Shown in pieces: positions 61,946 to 64,000 of a stretch of DNA of 64,000 bases; position 1 is the stretch's first letter; the number at the start of each line of letters is the position of its first letter. The position numbers and the translations under genes are program-made. The stretch covers positions 3,162,001 through 3,226,000 of the forward strand of contig NZ_CP043474.1 of the NCBI RefSeq assembly GCF_008329645.1, in the 5' to 3' direction. The stretch is from Mycolicibacterium grossiae (GTDB taxonomy: Bacteria; Actinomycetota; Actinomycetes; Mycobacteriales; Mycobacteriaceae). Below the pieces are notes generated by a model that was given only the letters and a program-made list of their open reading frames with translations, was not told the DNA's origin and searched no databases.

Positions 61946-62466
61946 GCGAGGTGTCCCTGGCGACGTGCGCCGGACTGTGGCGGCGGGTCCTGCTCGTCGA
62001 GGCCGACGGCTCCCGCGACACCGGCACCGACGTCGTCTGGCTGCAGGGCGACACCGCCTACGTCGACTCGCGGGGGTTCGCCGGGACCCTCACCCAGGCC
62101 GGGTCGGTCTTCACCTGGCACCGGGCCGTCGACCAGACACCACCGGGCGCACCCGACGAGGGCGAGATGCGCTGGGAGGAGGACACGTTGGTGGAGACCG
62201 GCGTGCACGCCGACTACGTCGAACACTGGCGGCGCGACCAGGGTGCAGCGACACCGCGGTGGGCCGCGTTCCTGGCCGGCGCCGACGGTGCGCCGGGCGT
62301 GCTGCTGCGCGTGGGCGACCGCTTCGGCGTCGCCGTGCCCGGCACGGTCGTCGTCGGCGCCGTCGGCGACGCGACGTGGCGGACCATCCGATTCACCCCG
62401 GAGTCGGTCGATCTCGACGGCGTGGCCTGGCACGTCGCACGAACCGAAGGAGAGGTCATCCCATGA
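61942..62466 (+). CDS. Unrecognised small protein within the allantoin operon
   Basis: A 174-residue protein starting at GTG 61942 inside the allantoicase stop codon and overlapping the oxygenase gene by 4 bp. I do not recognise the family with confidence. It looks beta-rich and lipocalin-like: LWRRVLLVEADGSRDTGTDVVWLQ, DSRGFAGTL, FTWHRAVDQTPP, GEMRWEEDTLVETG and YVEHWRRD suggest a calyx-type ligand-binding fold with conserved Trp and His. It does not resemble AllA ureidoglycolate lyase as I recall it. By position it is a candidate for handling ureidoglycolate or for assisting the oxygenase. Confidence 0.7.
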   Translation: MSEVSLATCAGLWRRVLLVEADGSRDTGTDVVWLQGDTAYVDSRGFAGTLTQAGSVFTWHRAVDQTPPGAPDEGEMRWEEDTLVETGVHADYVEHWRRDQGAATPRWAAFLAGADGAPGVLLRVGDRFGVAVPGTVVVGAVGDATWRTIRFTPESVDLDGVAWHVARTEGEVIP

Positions 62467-63509
62467 GCGTGGCGTCGTTCACGTCGGTGCCCGTCATCGA
62501 CGTCAGCGGGTTGCGGTCCGCCGACCCGGCGGCGCGGGCGCGCGTCGCGGCCGAACTCGGCTCCGCCGCAGCCGACATCGGGTTCTTCTACGTCAGCGGC
62601 ACGGGCGTCGACGAAGCGCTGTTCGAGCGGCTGCTCGCCGCCACGACGCGGTTCTTCGCGCTGCCGCTGGAGGAGAAGATGCGCAGCTACATCGGGCTGT
62701 CGCGGTGCCACCGCGGCTACGTGCCGGTGGGCGAGGAGGGCGTGGAGTCGGGGACGCCGGATCTGAAGGAGGCCTTCGACACCGCGCTGGACCTGCCGGC
62801 CGACGACCCCGATCACCTGGCGGGCAACCCGATGCTCGGCCCCAACACCTGGCCCGACCTGCCGGGCTTCGCCGAGGCGGTGACGGCGTACTACGACGCG
62901 GTGCTCGAGGTGGGACACCAGCTGCTCGCGGCGTTCGCCGTCGCGCTCGGCGAGGACCCCGGCGTGTTCTGCCGGCACGCCACCAAGACGCCGAGCCAGC
63001 TGCGGCTGGTGCACTACCCGTTCAACCCGGATGCCGAGGACGTGCTCGGCATCGGCGCGCACACCGACTACGAATGCTTCACCCTGCTGAAGCCGACCGC
63101 GCCCGGACTCGAGGTGATGAACGGGTCGGGGGAGTGGATCGACGTGCCACCGGTCCCGGACACGTTCGTGGTCAACGTCGGGGATCTGCTGGAGCTGTGG
63201 ACCAACGGCGCGTTCGTCGCAACCAGTCACCGCGTCCGCAAGGTCGTCGAGGAGCGCTACTCCTTCCCGCTGTTCTTCAACGTCGACTACGACACCGAGG
63301 TGCGGCCGCTGCCCCGCTTCGTGCGCGACGGCGACGTTGCCCGTCCGCCACTGCGGGCCGGCGAGCACCTGTTCGCGCAGACCGCGCAGACGTTCGCCTA
63401 CCTGCGGAAGCGGATCGCGTCCGGCGAGCTGGTACTGCCCGACGGGGCGATGGGGGTGAACCAGTTCGGGCAGCAGGCGCTGCACGCGGCGACGCGAGGC
63501 GTCAATTGA
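62463..63509 (+). CDS. 2-oxoglutarate/Fe(II) oxygenase (isopenicillin N synthase-like)
   Basis: A 348-residue oxygenase starting at ATG 62463 with AAGGAGAGG upstream. FYVSGTGVDEALFERLLAATTRFFALPLEEKM is the DIOX_N domain; GAHTDYECFTLL has the HxD iron ligands and SHRVRKVVEERYSFPLFF the distal His and the 2-oxoglutarate-binding Arg-x-Ser region. Last gene of the transporter/allantoin operon. In plants and some bacteria, related oxygenases hydroxylate guanidino compounds, and the product breaks down releasing guanidine. That reaction would feed the carboxylase operon. Alternatively it oxidises a purine or ureide precursor. Its last 8 bp overlap the convergent fecB gene. Confidence 0.88.
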   Translation: MSVASFTSVPVIDVSGLRSADPAARARVAAELGSAAADIGFFYVSGTGVDEALFERLLAATTRFFALPLEEKMRSYIGLSRCHRGYVPVGEEGVESGTPDLKEAFDTALDLPADDPDHLAGNPMLGPNTWPDLPGFAEAVTAYYDAVLEVGHQLLAAFAVALGEDPGVFCRHATKTPSQLRLVHYPFNPDAEDVLGIGAHTDYECFTLLKPTAPGLEVMNGSGEWIDVPPVPDTFVVNVGDLLELWTNGAFVATSHRVRKVVEERYSFPLFFNVDYDTEVRPLPRFVRDGDVARPPLRAGEHLFAQTAQTFAYLRKRIASGELVLPDGAMGVNQFGQQALHAATRGVN

Positions 63510-64000
63510 TGGGCGCGTTGAGGAAGCGGAGGTCGTCGAGGATGCCGCGGGCGGCGACGATGCCCTCACCGGACTGCCACACCTCGTCGTTCACCACGTA
63601 GACCCGGCCGTCCTTGGCGGCCGACAGCCGCTTCCACGCGTCGCTGCCGAGCACGTCGGCGGCACGCGCCTTGGCGGCCGGAGAGGCGAAGGACACGTAG
63701 ACGACGTCGCCCTCGGCGGCGGAGAAGTCGGCGTCGTCGAGGTCGGTCGTGCCGATCTCCAGGTAGGGCTCGTCGGAGAAGCGCTGCGCCGCGGGTCGGT
63801 CGACGCCGACGGCGCCCAGCACGCTGCCCGGGAAGTCGTCGGTGCCGTACACGCGGGCCACCGTGTCGGTCAGCCGTACCACAGAGGCCTGGTAGTGCAC
63901 GGCGTCGTTCTGGGCGCCCGTCCGCTTGGCGGCGTCGGTGAACCCGTCGAGCAGTCCGGTGGTCGCGCCGGCGCGGCCGGTCGCCTCGGCGACGGTGCGC
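63502..64000 (-). CDS. fecB: FecB-like siderophore/iron ABC transporter binding protein (5' end outside window)
   Basis: The C-terminal part of a periplasmic-binding protein; the frame is open to the window edge, so about 166 residues are visible. GSVLGAVGVDRPAAQRF, GDVVYVSFASPAAKARA and RVYVVNDEVWQSGEGIVAARGILDDL are typical of class III (iron-siderophore) binding proteins, and the end resembles my recollection of M. tuberculosis FecB (Rv3044). In that genome fecB directly neighbours adhC, which supports orthology. The lipobox is not in the window. Confidence 0.8.
   Translation of the reverse strand, partial: RTVAEATGRAGATTGLLDGFTDAAKRTGAQNDAVHYQASVVRLTDTVARVYGTDDFPGSVLGAVGVDRPAAQRFSDEPYLEIGTTDLDDADFSAAEGDVVYVSFASPAAKARAADVLGSDAWKRLSAAKDGRVYVVNDEVWQSGEGIVAARGILDDLRFLNAPIN

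Overview
The window is high-GC actinobacterial DNA from a fast-growing, non-tuberculous mycobacterium (Mycolicibacterium type). Evidence is the strong codon bias, frequent GTG starts, and a recognisable backbone that, from memory of the M. tuberculosis map, follows Rv3063c to Rv3044: cstA, ligB, cyp136, a TetR gene, an SDR, dinB2, a TetR gene, an FMN reductase, nrdHIE, a TetR gene, a monooxygenase, nrdF2, adhC and fecB. No rRNA, tRNA, CRISPR array, insertion sequence or phage gene was seen.

Layout. 1-7516: lipid and alcohol oxidation genes (GMC oxidoreductase cut by the window edge, mycofactocin-type SDR, thiolase, enoyl-CoA hydratase, acyl-CoA dehydrogenase, epimerase, F420-type flavin oxidoreductase). 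7587-9862: a three-gene DUF1190-like / YjfC ATP-grasp / DUF350 envelope cluster. 9867-15621 (minus): YbdD-like protein, CstA, LigB and a membrane-anchored molybdopterin oxidoreductase, with a four-copy tandem repeat upstream of ligB. 15736-24826: SDR, pyruvate oxidase, acyl-CoA dehydrogenase plus phosphotransferase, TauE/SafE permease, a stand-alone LeuA regulatory domain behind a leader-peptide attenuator, an MHS transporter and an MBL-rhodanese protein. 24871-30839: CYP136 with its divergent TetR and SDR, then a TetR-dinB2-ATPase operon. 30929-43181: FMN reductase and the class Ib ribonucleotide reductase genes. nrdHIE and nrdF2 are separated by eight genes, but each transcription unit carries a pair of NrdR-like boxes at the same 32-bp pitch.

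44461-63509 is the most distinctive region. Apart from the first small YciI gene, it is a nitrogen-salvage island lying between the adhC and fecB homologues. One transcription unit encodes two DUF1989 proteins (candidate carboxyguanidine deiminase subunits), a biotin-dependent urea/guanidine carboxylase and allophanate hydrolase. The second encodes a peptide/nickel-type ABC transporter, an isochorismatase-fold hydrolase, an MBL hydrolase, allantoinase, allantoicase, an unrecognised protein and a 2-oxoglutarate/Fe(II) oxygenase. Between them sits a TetR regulator that closely resembles AmtR. Both operons have the same promoter module: a GlnR-like box followed, at exactly the same distance, by an AmtR-like CTGTC-N4-GACAG palindrome, plus one extra palindrome each. 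Together these suggest uptake of ureides or guanidino compounds, stepwise release of urea or guanidine, carboxylation, and hydrolysis to ammonia and CO2 without urease, switched on by nitrogen limitation. The substrate, and the roles of four proteins in the island, remain open.
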